From Rhizobium oryziradicis (GTDB taxonomy: Bacteria; Pseudomonadota; Alphaproteobacteria; Rhizobiales; Rhizobiaceae), in NCBI RefSeq assembly GCF_001939045.1, contig NZ_MKIM01000021.1, forward strand, positions 62,001-126,000: a stretch of DNA of 64,000 nt. Reading direction: 5' to 3'. Shown one piece after another: positions 54,567 to 62,853 of this stretch. Both the position numbers and the translations under genes were made by a program. Each line of letters opens with the position of its first letter. Position 1 is the stretch's first letter. Below the pieces are notes generated by a model, which had not been told where the DNA came from, made no database searches, and was given only the letters and a program-made list of their open reading frames with translations.

Positions 54567-54608
54567 CAGATCGTAGAAATAATTTGATCAAATTATTTCT
54601 ACGATCTG
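54567..54608. promoter_or_regulatory. Perfect 42-bp palindromic operator before the SDR operon
   Basis: Every base from 54567 to 54608 pairs symmetrically around 54587/54588. The outer arms read CAGATCGTAGAAAT; the centre is the 14-bp AATTTGATCAAATT that also occurs at 47259-47272. The right end overlaps the GATCTGCGATCGC site at 54603. Very likely a regulator target controlling the operon. Confidence 0.8.
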
Positions 54609-54615
54609 CGATCGC
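54603..54615. promoter_or_regulatory. GATCTGCGATCGC site 2 (SDR operon)
   Basis: Exact 13-mer, 48 bases before the SDR start and overlapping the end of the 42-bp palindrome, so two binding activities may compete or cooperate here. Confidence 0.7.
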
Positions 54616-54732
54616 AAAAATCAAGAGCGATAAAAGGCATTTTAAAGAAAAGCATATGAGAAAAGGAGGTGCGTTGCGAAGCAGGCCCAGGGGCGCGGGC
54701 GTGCTGTCCTATCGCTGTTGTTGACATGCAAA

Positions 54733-54759
54733 AGGCGGCTTTCTGATTGAAAGCCGCCT
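54733..54759 (-). terminator. Rho-independent terminator of the 54853 aldehyde dehydrogenase
   Basis: Perfect 11-bp stem AGGCGGCTTTC / GAAAGCCGCCT with a 5-base loop; on the minus strand it is followed by TTTTGC. It separates this gene from the SDR operon. Confidence 0.85.
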
Positions 54760-54852
54760 GACCTAGATCGAAAGCAATAGTGACATGCGCGCTTTGGCGA
54801 GCATGGGTTCACCTATGCGCGTTTTGCCAAAATGATGTTTTGCTTGCGCGCG

Positions 54853-56292
54853 TTATGCCGCGGTCCAACCACTGATGGCTTTCACCTCAAGATATTCCTC
54901 AATACCCCAGACGCCACCTTCACGGCCAATGCCGGATTGGCCAAAGCCACCGAACGGCGCACCAAACGGAAGGTCGGAACCATTGAGGCGGATCATGCCA
55001 CTGCGCAACTTGCGTGACACTCTGCGCGCGCGTTCGGAATCGCCGGTCCAGATATAGGCCGCAAGCCCATAGACGCTGTCGTTGGCAATTGTCACCGCCT
55101 CAGCCTCGTCATCGAAGGGGATAATGGTCAGAACGGGTCCAAAAATCTCTTCCCGCGCAATCGTCATCTGATTGGTGGCACCTGAAAAGACCGTTGGCTT
55201 GACATAGAACCCATCATTCAGACCCTCTGGATTGTCCGGGCCTCCCGCGGCAACCACCGCACCTTCGCTAATGCCTGTACGGATCAGCGATTGAATGCGC
55301 TGATGCTGTGCCGCACTGACCACAGGCCCCATCTGGGTATCATCGGCCTCTGGACGCCCAACCTTGACCTGACCGGCAACAGCCGCGGCTGCCGCGACCG
55401 CGCGATCGTAAACCGATCGCTCAACCAGCATCCGCGACGGCGCATTGCAAGACTGCCCGCTGTTGCGAAACATATGCTGTGCCGTCTGGGTTGCCGCTGC
55501 TTCCACATCCGCATCAGCAAATATGATATTGGCACCCTTGCCGCCCAACTCAAGACCGACGCGCTTGATGGTATCGGCCCCGGTCTTGGTCACGGCAATG
55601 CCAGCACGGGTCGATCCGGTCAGCGAAATCACGGCAACGTCCGGGTGTCCGGCAAGCCTTTCACCAACAACGGGCCCTGTACCATGCACCAGATTGAACA
55701 CACCGGCGGGCACTCCGGCTTCATCTAGAATTTCAGCAAAAACGGCAGCAGAGATCGGCGACAGTTCTGATGGTTTCAACACCATGGTGCAGCCTGCGGC
55801 AAGTGCTGCGCCCACCTTCAATGTCACCTGATTCATCGGCCAGTTCCAAGGCGTGATCAGGGCAGCCACCCCTTTTGCCTCCATGACAATATGATTTTCG
55901 GTATCCCCTTGAAACAAGGGGCGTTCCCAATGAATTTGATCCATGGCCCGCACGAAATCCTTGAGATGGCCAAGACCCGCGCCAGCTTGAGCCCCGCGGG
56001 CAAGCGTCTTAGGCGCGCCCATTTCCAGCATCATGGCATCGGCAATGTCATTGCTCCGACGGGCATAAACCTTAACGACCCGCTCCAGAACAGCGCGGCG
56101 TTCGGCAGGCGTGGTCTGGCTCCAGCTTACAAACGCCCGCTTCGCGGCAGACACAGCAAGATCGACATCTGCGGCAGATCCCAATGCCACGCGACCACAG
56201 ACAGCATCGTTTCCCGGCGAGACAATATCCATTCCATCACTTGAAAGCGGAGCGACCCAGCGCCCATCGATATAGAACTGCTCAGTTGTCAT
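54853..56292 (-). CDS. Aldehyde dehydrogenase (second)
   Basis: 479 residues. ITPWNWPMNQ, KPSELSPISA, LTGSTRAGIAV, Glu in LELGGKGANI and Cys in FRNSGQSCNAPSR are in order; the C-terminal GQSGIGREGGVWGIEEYLEVKAISGW matches the group with AldA/YfcW-like members of broad specificity. It is a single transcription unit ended by the hairpin at 54733. Its promoter region carries the GATCTGCGATCGC site at 56377, so it joins the regulon although it is not in the SDR operon. Confidence 0.88.
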   Translation of the reverse strand: MTTEQFYIDGRWVAPLSSDGMDIVSPGNDAVCGRVALGSAADVDLAVSAAKRAFVSWSQTTPAERRAVLERVVKVYARRSNDIADAMMLEMGAPKTLARGAQAGAGLGHLKDFVRAMDQIHWERPLFQGDTENHIVMEAKGVAALITPWNWPMNQVTLKVGAALAAGCTMVLKPSELSPISAAVFAEILDEAGVPAGVFNLVHGTGPVVGERLAGHPDVAVISLTGSTRAGIAVTKTGADTIKRVGLELGGKGANIIFADADVEAAATQTAQHMFRNSGQSCNAPSRMLVERSVYDRAVAAAAAVAGQVKVGRPEADDTQMGPVVSAAQHQRIQSLIRTGISEGAVVAAGGPDNPEGLNDGFYVKPTVFSGATNQMTIAREEIFGPVLTIIPFDDEAEAVTIANDSVYGLAAYIWTGDSERARRVSRKLRSGMIRLNGSDLPFGAPFGGFGQSGIGREGGVWGIEEYLEVKAISGWTAA

Positions 56293-56376
56293 TATGCACC
56301 TCGTTAATGCTTCGAAGGTAAGGCGCCAACACGGGCGCGGGTCGCGATGTCAGAAGATTGAAAGGTTATAATATGC

Positions 56377-56389
56377 GATCTGCGATCGC
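56377..56389. promoter_or_regulatory. GATCTGCGATCGC site 3 (aldehyde dehydrogenase)
   Basis: Exact 13-mer, 85 bases before the start at 56292; preceded by GC, giving GCGATC-T-GCGATCGC. In the 238-base gap after the SDR at 56531. Confidence 0.65.
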
Positions 56390-56530
56390 GCAATAGAAGC
56401 ACGGTTTAATTTCTGTCGCTTCATGAAGCCCAGTCTCAGGGCCTGACGCATTGGCTGTTTGCGCAAAATAAATGGGCGCACATCACATTTTGCCGACCTC
56501 CACCAAAGCAATGCGCGCCCAATCATGGCA

Positions 56531-57139
56531 TCAGGCGTCGACGGTCAGGATCTGGCCAGTGATAAAGCCATCCACGGATCTCTGAAAGGCTTTGCCAACG
56601 AGACTGCCGGGTACAGGCTGGAAGCCTGGCATCATCTCGCCATAAACATCCCAGGATTCTTCCAGAACGGTCGGATTAATAACATTAACCCGGATTGCGC
56701 GGGGCAATTCATGGGCAACGCATTTCGCAAAGGTTTCGATTGCGCCACTGGTTGTTGCATCGGCGATCGCCATTGGAATGGGCTTGAGCGAGAGTATGCC
56801 GGAGATCAGCGTGAACGAACCGCCTTCAGAAATATATCTGGATCCAATTTTGACAATGTTCATTTGCCCCAGCAGCTTACTGTTGATTGTCGTGTGCCAT
56901 TGCTCATCGGTCATTTCGACAAAGGGAGCGTATTCGCAATAGCCAACGGCATTCACAACCGCATCGAAAGTGCCCACGGCTTTAAACAGGGCGTGGAGCG
57001 ACGATGGGTCCGTAATGTCAACCTTGTGGTCGCAGCCGTTGCCAGACTGGCTGGCCGTCACGATGCGGTGATGTCCAAGCCCTGTCATGGCAGCCTGGCC
57101 CATTTTGCCACTTGCGCCAATTACAATCACGGTTTTCAT
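56531..57139 (-). CDS. SDR-family protein without the Tyr-x3-Lys motif
   Basis: 202 residues from the ATG at 57139. The N-terminus MKTVIVIGASGKMGQAAMTG is a Rossmann dinucleotide site, and NAVGYCEYAPFVEMTDEQW and INSKLLGQMN follow the SDR pattern. At the position of the catalytic Tyr-x3-Lys there is MAIADATTSGAIETF, with no Tyr or Lys. Atypical short SDRs of this kind are known and may use another acid or only bind the cofactor. It is divergent from the TetR gene at 57312 and shares its operator region. Confidence 0.78.
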   Translation of the reverse strand: MKTVIVIGASGKMGQAAMTGLGHHRIVTASQSGNGCDHKVDITDPSSLHALFKAVGTFDAVVNAVGYCEYAPFVEMTDEQWHTTINSKLLGQMNIVKIGSRYISEGGSFTLISGILSLKPIPMAIADATTSGAIETFAKCVAHELPRAIRVNVINPTVLEESWDVYGEMMPGFQPVPGSLVGKAFQRSVDGFITGQILTVDA

Positions 57140-57257
57140 AGCTGTCTGTCTCCGATTCTTGATGTTATTCGATGTTCGACACCGTCGAAACCGAGGGAAT
57201 TCTATCAATCCGCATGATTTTGCGGGTCACTCATGGTATGGTTTGATAACCTACAAA

Positions 57258-57280
57258 TAGTAACTTACTATTGGTAAGTT
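57258..57280. promoter_or_regulatory. Candidate TetR operator
   Basis: Two overlapping palindromes in the SDR/TetR gap: TAGTAACTTACTA (57258-57270) and AACTTAC-5 bases-GTAAGTT (57262-57280). Position and symmetry fit the TetR dimer encoded 32 bases downstream. Confidence 0.6.
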
Positions 57281-57311
57281 TCTTCGTCAACGCACTAAGA
57301 GGGCTTTTACA

Positions 57312-57860
57312 ATGCGAATGACCGCAGAGGCGCGGCGAGATCACCTGCTGGATTGTGCGTGGGACATGATTGCCGCTGATGGCGTTGAGCACATGACACT
57401 GGCACGGTTGGCCCAACGGGGCGGCGTTTCGAAGCCGCTTGCCTATGAGCATTTCATCAGCCGCTCGGGTCTGCTGGCAGCCCTGTATCTGCGCTATTGT
57501 CAACGATATCTCGACAAAATGCGAACCGAGATCACCCAGGCTGGCAGCCCGCAAGAGGCTGCCGATCTGCTTGCACACTCTTATGTAGGCTGTATTCTTG
57601 GGGCAGGGCCTGCTGCGGTCGCATTGGAGGGCGCGTTGTGTGGCTCGGCTGAGACGGAAGCCGTTCGGCGGTCCTGTGACGAGGCCTTTTTGCAGGCCTG
57701 TCGTGAGATTTTCGCTCAATTTGGCACGGATGCTCCATCGTTGATCACGCTTGTTGCGTTTTCAGGTGCAGCAAAAGAGCTCACATCGAAAGCTGAATCG
57801 GGGGCCTTTGCGGCCGAAGAAATTGTCACATTTCTGAGTGGTCTGTTGTATCCGCGCTAA
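57312..57860 (+). CDS. TetR-family regulator
   Basis: 182 residues. Helix-turn-helix MTLARLAQRGGVSKPLAYEHFISRSGLLAAL around residues 28-58, then a compact all-helical domain with GALCGSAETEAVRRSC. It starts after a GAGGGC-like ribosome-binding region and is divergent from the SDR gene, which it probably controls. No GATCTGCGATCGC site is found here, so this pair seems to be separately regulated. Confidence 0.82.
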   Translation: MRMTAEARRDHLLDCAWDMIAADGVEHMTLARLAQRGGVSKPLAYEHFISRSGLLAALYLRYCQRYLDKMRTEITQAGSPQEAADLLAHSYVGCILGAGPAAVALEGALCGSAETEAVRRSCDEAFLQACREIFAQFGTDAPSLITLVAFSGAAKELTSKAESGAFAAEEIVTFLSGLLYPR

Positions 57861-58078
57861 GAAAAGCGGCATCCGTGATGGAATGCAATCTTTTAAAGTG
57901 AAAATAAGTGTGCCATTAGAATCGTCTCATCCCGGTCGCGTTGCGGCTATGATCGACTATTTCGCATCACAGTCAGACGGCTGAGGCCCTTTTTTGATCA
58001 GACCAACACTGCGTGTGCTTTATCCGCGCAGCGTTTCGGAATGCAGCCCGCTGTTTTATGCGGTGATCAAGGTATCGA

Positions 58079-58774
58079 ATGAAAAGCGATAAAGTAAGTC
58101 CCTCTGTTCTTTCCATGCAGCCGATTGACCACCAATCTGTGCAGGAGAAGGTTTATGAGCGAATTACCGAAGTTTTGATGCGGGGCGGCTTTCAGCCGGG
58201 GCAAAAGGTGAGCTCGCGTAAATTGGCAGCAGCACTGGGCACCAGTGATATGCCGGTCAGGGCAGCTTTGGGGCGTCTGGTGGCGGAAGGGGCCGTAACC
58301 CAGAATGCCAACGGCACCTTCACCATCCCGCTGATTAGCCGCAAGAAATTTCAGGATGTCATGGAGCTTCGTGCCTTACTGGAGGGGCGTGCGACCACGG
58401 CAGCCTGCGGCAGGATGAGCCAGAAAAGCCTGCACGAGTTGAAAACCTTTGGCATGGGTCTGGAAGAGGCGATCGCAAAAAATGATATCGATCTCTATCT
58501 GGACTATAATCAAAGGCTCAAATTCTCGATTTACAAGCATTGCAATTCAGACATCCTGTTTCTTCACATTCGATTGCTGTGGCTGTTGGCAGCACCATTC
58601 CTCCGGCACCTCAACAAAGATCTCAGCCAGATGACCGATGCGAATTTCCACGATGCAGCAATTGCGGCCTTGATTGACAATCGCGCGGAGGATGCCGGTG
58701 CGGAAATCACCCGCGATGTTCAGGCTGGCATGGCGTTTTTGCTGAAGCATGGCAAATTTGCGGAAGATGTCTGA
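58079..58774 (+). CDS. GntR-family regulator, FCD type (second, catabolic)
   Basis: 231 residues. Winged helix (QEKVYERITEVLMRGGFQPG, then GTSDMPVRAALGRLVAEGA), followed by an FCD domain (MELRALLEGRATTAACGRM, YNQRLKFSIYKHCNS). The recognition helix shares MPVR-x-AL-x-RLVA-x-GA with the GntR protein at 47382. It lies 289 bases before the operon at 59064, which carries a GATCTGCGATCGC site. It may regulate the same sites, either jointly with the other GntR protein or in response to another metabolite. Confidence 0.85.
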   Translation: MKSDKVSPSVLSMQPIDHQSVQEKVYERITEVLMRGGFQPGQKVSSRKLAAALGTSDMPVRAALGRLVAEGAVTQNANGTFTIPLISRKKFQDVMELRALLEGRATTAACGRMSQKSLHELKTFGMGLEEAIAKNDIDLYLDYNQRLKFSIYKHCNSDILFLHIRLLWLLAAPFLRHLNKDLSQMTDANFHDAAIAALIDNRAEDAGAEITRDVQAGMAFLLKHGKFAEDV

Positions 58775-59015
58775 GGCGTCACGCTTTATCTGTTTTGCTT
58801 CAAAGAGATATTGATCACACCCTACGATCGGGTGATAGCATCGTGCTGGCATTGCCAAAGCTTTTCCCAATAGCTCCGATAAAATACCTCCAGGTCCAGA
58901 CCGCTCTCGGACAAGATCGCTCCGGTCATCCTCTGCCCTTGCGCGGTGCCGTCTGAGGTGAAGCCTGCATTCGATCAAAGGGCTTGAAAGGCGTTCAATA
59001 AGCGTCTATCAAAGT

Positions 59016-59028
59016 GCGATCGCAGATC
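59016..59028. promoter_or_regulatory. GATCTGCGATCGC site 4 (inverted; dehydrogenase-racemase-aminotransferase operon)
   Basis: The complement of the 13-mer, 35 bases before the GTG start at 59064. The flanks extend the match to TCGCGATCTGCGATCGCA on the minus strand. Confidence 0.7.
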
Positions 59029-59063
59029 GCGATTTTAATATCCTGCCAAGAGGTAAGCGCACA

Positions 59064-59981
59064 GTGAGCCCAAAGAATGACAGCATCGCCATTGTTGGCT
59101 GCGGATTGATTGGTGAAAGCTGGGCCGCCTTGTTTCTCGCGCATGGCTATAACGTGCGGGCATTTGATCCGAACCAAGAGACCGCAGAAGGCTTTGGGGC
59201 GCGGGTCAATCGCCCCCTCGCTCAGTTGCGTGAGCTTGGTGCAACGGGTGCAGGTTGCCTGACGGTGACGGAAACGCTTGCCGAAGCGGTGGCCGGTGTG
59301 GTTCTCATTCAGGAAAATGCGCCGGAAAATATTCCCCTCAAGCGCGCAGTGTTGCGCGAAATTGAGGAGAATGCGCCGCAGTCAGCCATCATCGCATCCA
59401 GCACATCGGCCCTGACCTGGTCTGATATTTCACCCGATTTGCAATGGCCTCACAGGTTGGTCACAGCGCATCCCTTCAATCCACCCCATCTTGTGCCACT
59501 GGTGGAGCTCTATGGCATAGATAATGCTATTGTCGTGCAGGCAGAAGCCATTTATCGCAACCTTGGTCGCCATCCGGTGCGCCTGAAAAAAGATGCGGTG
59601 GGCCACATTGCCAACCGTCTGGCGTCTGCACTTTGGCGCGAGGCCGTTCATATTGTTGCAGAAGGCATTGCCGATGTTGAAGCCGTCGATGCAGCCCTGG
59701 TGCATGGCCCCGGTCTTCGCTGGTCTGTCGTTGGCGCCCATATGGTGTATCACCTCGGCGGCGGCACTGGCGGCATATCCCACTATCTGCAACATCTGGG
59801 GCCAAGTCAGGTTCGTCGCTGGCAATCGCTGGGAAGTCCGGACCTGACGCCCGAAGTCTGCGCTGCGCTCATTGACGGGATTGCCCAGGAGGCGGCAGGC
59901 CGCTCGATTGAAGAGCTGGAAGCTGATCGTGATTTTAAGCTGATCAATGCGCTGAAGGCGCGGGAGATCGCCCGTGGTTGA
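59064..59981 (+). CDS. 3-Hydroxyacyl-CoA dehydrogenase-like NAD-dependent dehydrogenase
   Basis: 305 residues from a GTG preceded by AAGAGGTAAG. Rossmann motif GCGLIG at 12-17, ENAPEN, Ser-rich SSTSALTWSD, catalytic His136 in TAHPFNPPHLVPLVE, and HIANRLASALWREAVHI as C-terminal part. It belongs to the HAD superfamily branch that includes L-carnitine dehydrogenase and lambda-crystallin-like gulonate dehydrogenase, which use free hydroxy acids instead of CoA esters. It is the first gene of a three-gene operon with a regulon site before it, and overlaps the racemase-like gene by 8 bases. Confidence 0.83.
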   Translation: MSPKNDSIAIVGCGLIGESWAALFLAHGYNVRAFDPNQETAEGFGARVNRPLAQLRELGATGAGCLTVTETLAEAVAGVVLIQENAPENIPLKRAVLREIEENAPQSAIIASSTSALTWSDISPDLQWPHRLVTAHPFNPPHLVPLVELYGIDNAIVVQAEAIYRNLGRHPVRLKKDAVGHIANRLASALWREAVHIVAEGIADVEAVDAALVHGPGLRWSVVGAHMVYHLGGGTGGISHYLQHLGPSQVRRWQSLGSPDLTPEVCAALIDGIAQEAAGRSIEELEADRDFKLINALKAREIARG

Positions 59982-60663
59982 GCCAACACCCCGCATTGCT
60001 CTTATTCACGCATTGGAAGAATCGGTCTATCCGGCGCGCAATGCTTTTGCGCACATGTGGCCAGAGGCTTTTTGTTTCGACCTGCTAGACACGTCGCTTG
60101 CCATCGACCTTGCCGATCTTGGACATCTGGATCAACCAATGATGCAGAGGTTTCAAACGCTTGCTGATTATGCAACGGCCACGACGGGCAAGGCGGGGCA
60201 AACCCAAGCCATCCTCTTTACTTGCTCTGCTTTCGGTCCAGCCATTGATGCCGTGAAGGAAAAACTCCCCATTCCCGTGCTGCGGCCCAATGAAGCCGCC
60301 TTTGAAGACGCGCTGGCGATCGGATCAAACATCGGCCTGCTCGTGACCTTTGGCCCATCCAGTGCTGCCCTCGAAGAAGAGTTGCACGCGATGGCAAAGC
60401 AGCGGGGAAAAGACATTCGCGTTACCACCATCGTCGCAGACAGTGCGTTGGCAGCATTAAAAGCAGGTGATGGTGACCGCCACGATCAATTGGCGGTCGA
60501 GGCCAGCCGGGCCCTCGAACATCTCGATGTGCTCGTTCTGGGGCAATTCTCACTGGCGCGGGCAGCAGATCCTATTCGCGGGGTTATATCAGCCCCTGTT
60601 TTGACAACACCAGGAAGCGCTGTGGCAGCCCTCAAGGCTCGTCTTGCGCCTCCATCCTTCTAA
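59974..60663 (+). CDS. Asp/Glu racemase-superfamily protein with one catalytic Cys
   Basis: 229 residues from a GTG that overlaps the previous gene by 8 bases. The N-terminus RIALIHALEESVYPARNAF, Cys84 in LFTCSAFGPAID and GLLVTFGPSSAALEEEL fit the aspartate/glutamate/hydantoin racemase fold. The second catalytic Cys normally found in a GC motif is replaced (LVLGQFSLA, Gln191), so it may act as a decarboxylase, isomerase or lyase, not as a two-base racemase. It is co-encoded with a dehydrogenase and an aminotransferase. Confidence 0.75.
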   Translation: MVEPTPRIALIHALEESVYPARNAFAHMWPEAFCFDLLDTSLAIDLADLGHLDQPMMQRFQTLADYATATTGKAGQTQAILFTCSAFGPAIDAVKEKLPIPVLRPNEAAFEDALAIGSNIGLLVTFGPSSAALEEELHAMAKQRGKDIRVTTIVADSALAALKAGDGDRHDQLAVEASRALEHLDVLVLGQFSLARAADPIRGVISAPVLTTPGSAVAALKARLAPPSF

Positions 60664-60678
60664 AAGGCTATTTACACG

Positions 60679-62085
60679 ATGGACCAAGCGTCGAACTACA
60701 ACCTTGAAGATATGGACCGCAACAGCCTTTTCCATGCGGTCTCGTCGCTTTCCGATGTCATGAAGAATGGACCAGCAATTTATTCGCAGGCAGAGGGTGT
60801 GCATCTTCGCAACCACGCGGGTAAAGACTTTATCGATATGGGTGCCGGGCTGTGGTGTGTCAACGTGGGTTATGGCCGCGACGAGTTGGCGGATGCCGCA
60901 GCCCAATCCATGAAGAAACTCAGTTTCCAGCATTTGTTTGGCGGTGCGGCCTCCGTTTCTGCCATTGAACTGGCGGACCGGCTTTTGACCCTCTTCCGAG
61001 AAAAAGCAGCAGCGCCGCACATGGCGCGGGTATTTTTCGGCACCTCAGGTTCAGACGCCAATGACACGGCTTATAAGCTGGTGCGCTACTTCAACAATAT
61101 GCGCGGCCTACCAAAAAAGAAGAAATTCATTGCGCGATTGGGTGCCTACCATGGCCTGACGCATGCCAGCAGCAGCCTCACCGGCATTTCGGCCTATCAC
61201 AAGGATTTCGATCAGCCGATCGAGGGTGTGCTGCACACGTCCTGCCCTCATTATTTTGGCTTTTCCAACGCCGGTGAGACCGAGGTTGAATTTACCGACC
61301 GCATGGTTGCCGACCTTGAAGCGTTGATCGCCAAGGAAGGGCCAGAGACAATTGCCGCTTTCATCGCAGAGCCCGTGATGGGCACCGGCGGCGTGTTTCT
61401 TCCACCAGAGGGCTATTTCGAAAAAATCCAGGCCGTTCTTGACCGCCATGATATTTTGCTGATCGCCGATGAGGTCATCACCGGCTTCGGACGCACAGGG
61501 CAGTGGTTTGGCACCGGCACCTACAAGCTGCGACCCGATATTGTCTCGCTGGCCAAGGGGCTTACCAGCGCTTACTTCCCCATGTCGGCTTCTATCGTCT
61601 CAAACAGGATCTGGTCGGTTCTCGAAGCCGTATCGGAAAAGAATGGCACCTTCATGCATGGCTTTACCTATTCCGGCCATCCGGTGGGTTGCGCCGTTGC
61701 CATGGCCAATCTTGATGTGATCGAGCGCGAGGATCTTGTGGGCAACTCTGCCCGCCTTGGGCCGCATCTTCTGGGCGCGCTCAAAAACCGTCTTGCCGGT
61801 CATCCTTATGTCGCAGATGTGAGAGGGGTCGGCCTGATGGTTGGGGTCGAGTTTATGGCCGATCGCGCCACACGGAAAAGCTTTCCCGAAGGAAGCGCGC
61901 CTCACAAGATTGTAGCACGCCACGCCGCTCAGAAGGGCGTGCTGACACGCGCGCTGCCCTTCGTGCCCGTGAATTCGTTTTCTCCACCGCTGTCTATTAC
62001 GGCAGCAGACATTGACGAAGCCGCAGATCGCTATGCATCGGCTCTGACGGCTGCAACCCCGGAACTCACAGCACTCTTGGGTTAG
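60679..62085 (+). CDS. Class III aminotransferase (second)
   Basis: 468 residues. PLP Lys293 in SLAKGLTSAYFPMS, Asp264 in LIADEVITGFGRTGQWFG, GTSGSDAND for phosphate, and GLWCVNVGYGRDEL. It is of the same omega-aminotransferase group as the 50823 product but clearly a different paralogue. It lies 15 bases after the racemase-like gene. It may aminate or deaminate the oxo acid made by the dehydrogenase. Its TAG stop codon begins copy 4 of the gene-end repeat. Confidence 0.87.
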   Translation: MDQASNYNLEDMDRNSLFHAVSSLSDVMKNGPAIYSQAEGVHLRNHAGKDFIDMGAGLWCVNVGYGRDELADAAAQSMKKLSFQHLFGGAASVSAIELADRLLTLFREKAAAPHMARVFFGTSGSDANDTAYKLVRYFNNMRGLPKKKKFIARLGAYHGLTHASSSLTGISAYHKDFDQPIEGVLHTSCPHYFGFSNAGETEVEFTDRMVADLEALIAKEGPETIAAFIAEPVMGTGGVFLPPEGYFEKIQAVLDRHDILLIADEVITGFGRTGQWFGTGTYKLRPDIVSLAKGLTSAYFPMSASIVSNRIWSVLEAVSEKNGTFMHGFTYSGHPVGCAVAMANLDVIEREDLVGNSARLGPHLLGALKNRLAGHPYVADVRGVGLMVGVEFMADRATRKSFPEGSAPHKIVARHAAQKGVLTRALPFVPVNSFSPPLSITAADIDEAADRYASALTAATPELTALLG

Positions 62086-62101
62086 AGTTTGTCCGGGAAA
62101 A
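62083..62101 (+). repeat. Gene-end repeat, copy 4
   Basis: TAGAGTTTGTCCGGGAAAA, one base different from the other copies; the TAG is the stop codon of the aminotransferase. The sequence after it resembles that after copy 2. Confidence 0.8.
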
Positions 62102-62167
62102 TCGGCGCTGTCGCATGTTATATCCGCGGCATAACGAGCGCAGCATCCTCGCTGCAAGGCGCGTCAT

Positions 62168-62809
62168 TTATCGTCCTGTGAAGGTGGCCCGCATTGCGTT
62201 GAGGATCAACACCGCTGATGCGGCACCCGGATCGATATGGCCGAGGGAGCGTTCACCCAGGCGCGCTGCGCGCCCGCGCACCGCCACCATTGCGCCGGTG
62301 GACTGGGCACCCGCGTCTGCGTCCGTGATAATTCTCTCCCACATCGCATCAAGGTCGAGATCGTGTTGTGCGGCCTGAAGGGCTGCCTCCATGGCCGGTA
62401 TCCAGGCATCAAGCATGGTCTTGTCGCCACGCTGCCCCTTGCCCCGCTCTTTGATGCCAAGGGTTATGGCCTCAATCAAGGCGATTTGGCCGCGCCGATC
62501 GAGGCTTTCCTCCGGCTGCAGGGCACGGGCGGCCTTGCGCAAACCGCTGGCATAGAGCGGCCCCGTGGATGCACCCACGGCATCAAGAAAAGCCGTGGCC
62601 GCCGTATCAAGAATTTGCGATGGCAAGGTCAGCTGAACATCAAGCCTTGCAATGGCGCTGTTGACGGCAGAAAAGCCCAGCGCCATCGTGATGCCGTGGT
62701 CAGCATCGCCAATCGCGCCATCCAGTTCGGACAAATGATCCTTGTGCTCGCGCATGACCGCGCAGATCAGTTGAAACATCCGGCTAAGATCGTGTGCGGC
62801 CTGCGCCAT
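62168..62809 (-). CDS. dhaL: Dihydroxyacetone kinase subunit L
   Basis: 213 residues. The magnesium/ADP-binding Asp cluster is in LDGAIGDADHG (Asp30, Asp35, Asp37), followed by ALGFSAVNSAI, GASTGPLYASGLRKAARAL and the late GDKTMLDAWIPAMEAAL. DhaL carries the phosphate for phosphorylation of dihydroxyacetone or a related triose or tetrose bound to DhaK. It is 44 bases after the DhaK gene. No PTS-type DhaM is visible, so an ATP-dependent form is possible. Confidence 0.9.
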   Translation of the reverse strand: MAQAAHDLSRMFQLICAVMREHKDHLSELDGAIGDADHGITMALGFSAVNSAIARLDVQLTLPSQILDTAATAFLDAVGASTGPLYASGLRKAARALQPEESLDRRGQIALIEAITLGIKERGKGQRGDKTMLDAWIPAMEAALQAAQHDLDLDAMWERIITDADAGAQSTGAMVAVRGRAARLGERSLGHIDPGAASAVLILNAMRATFTGR

Positions 62810-62853
62810 GGGTCATGTCCTCATATCGGCGGCGCGCACCGCCAGTTCGGTTG

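Noticed and set aside
58775..59063. Possible small gene between the second GntR gene and the dehydrogenase operon
   Set aside because: Only antisense or very short frames are present, without motifs or ribosome-binding sites; the 289 bases are best read as regulatory DNA holding site 4.
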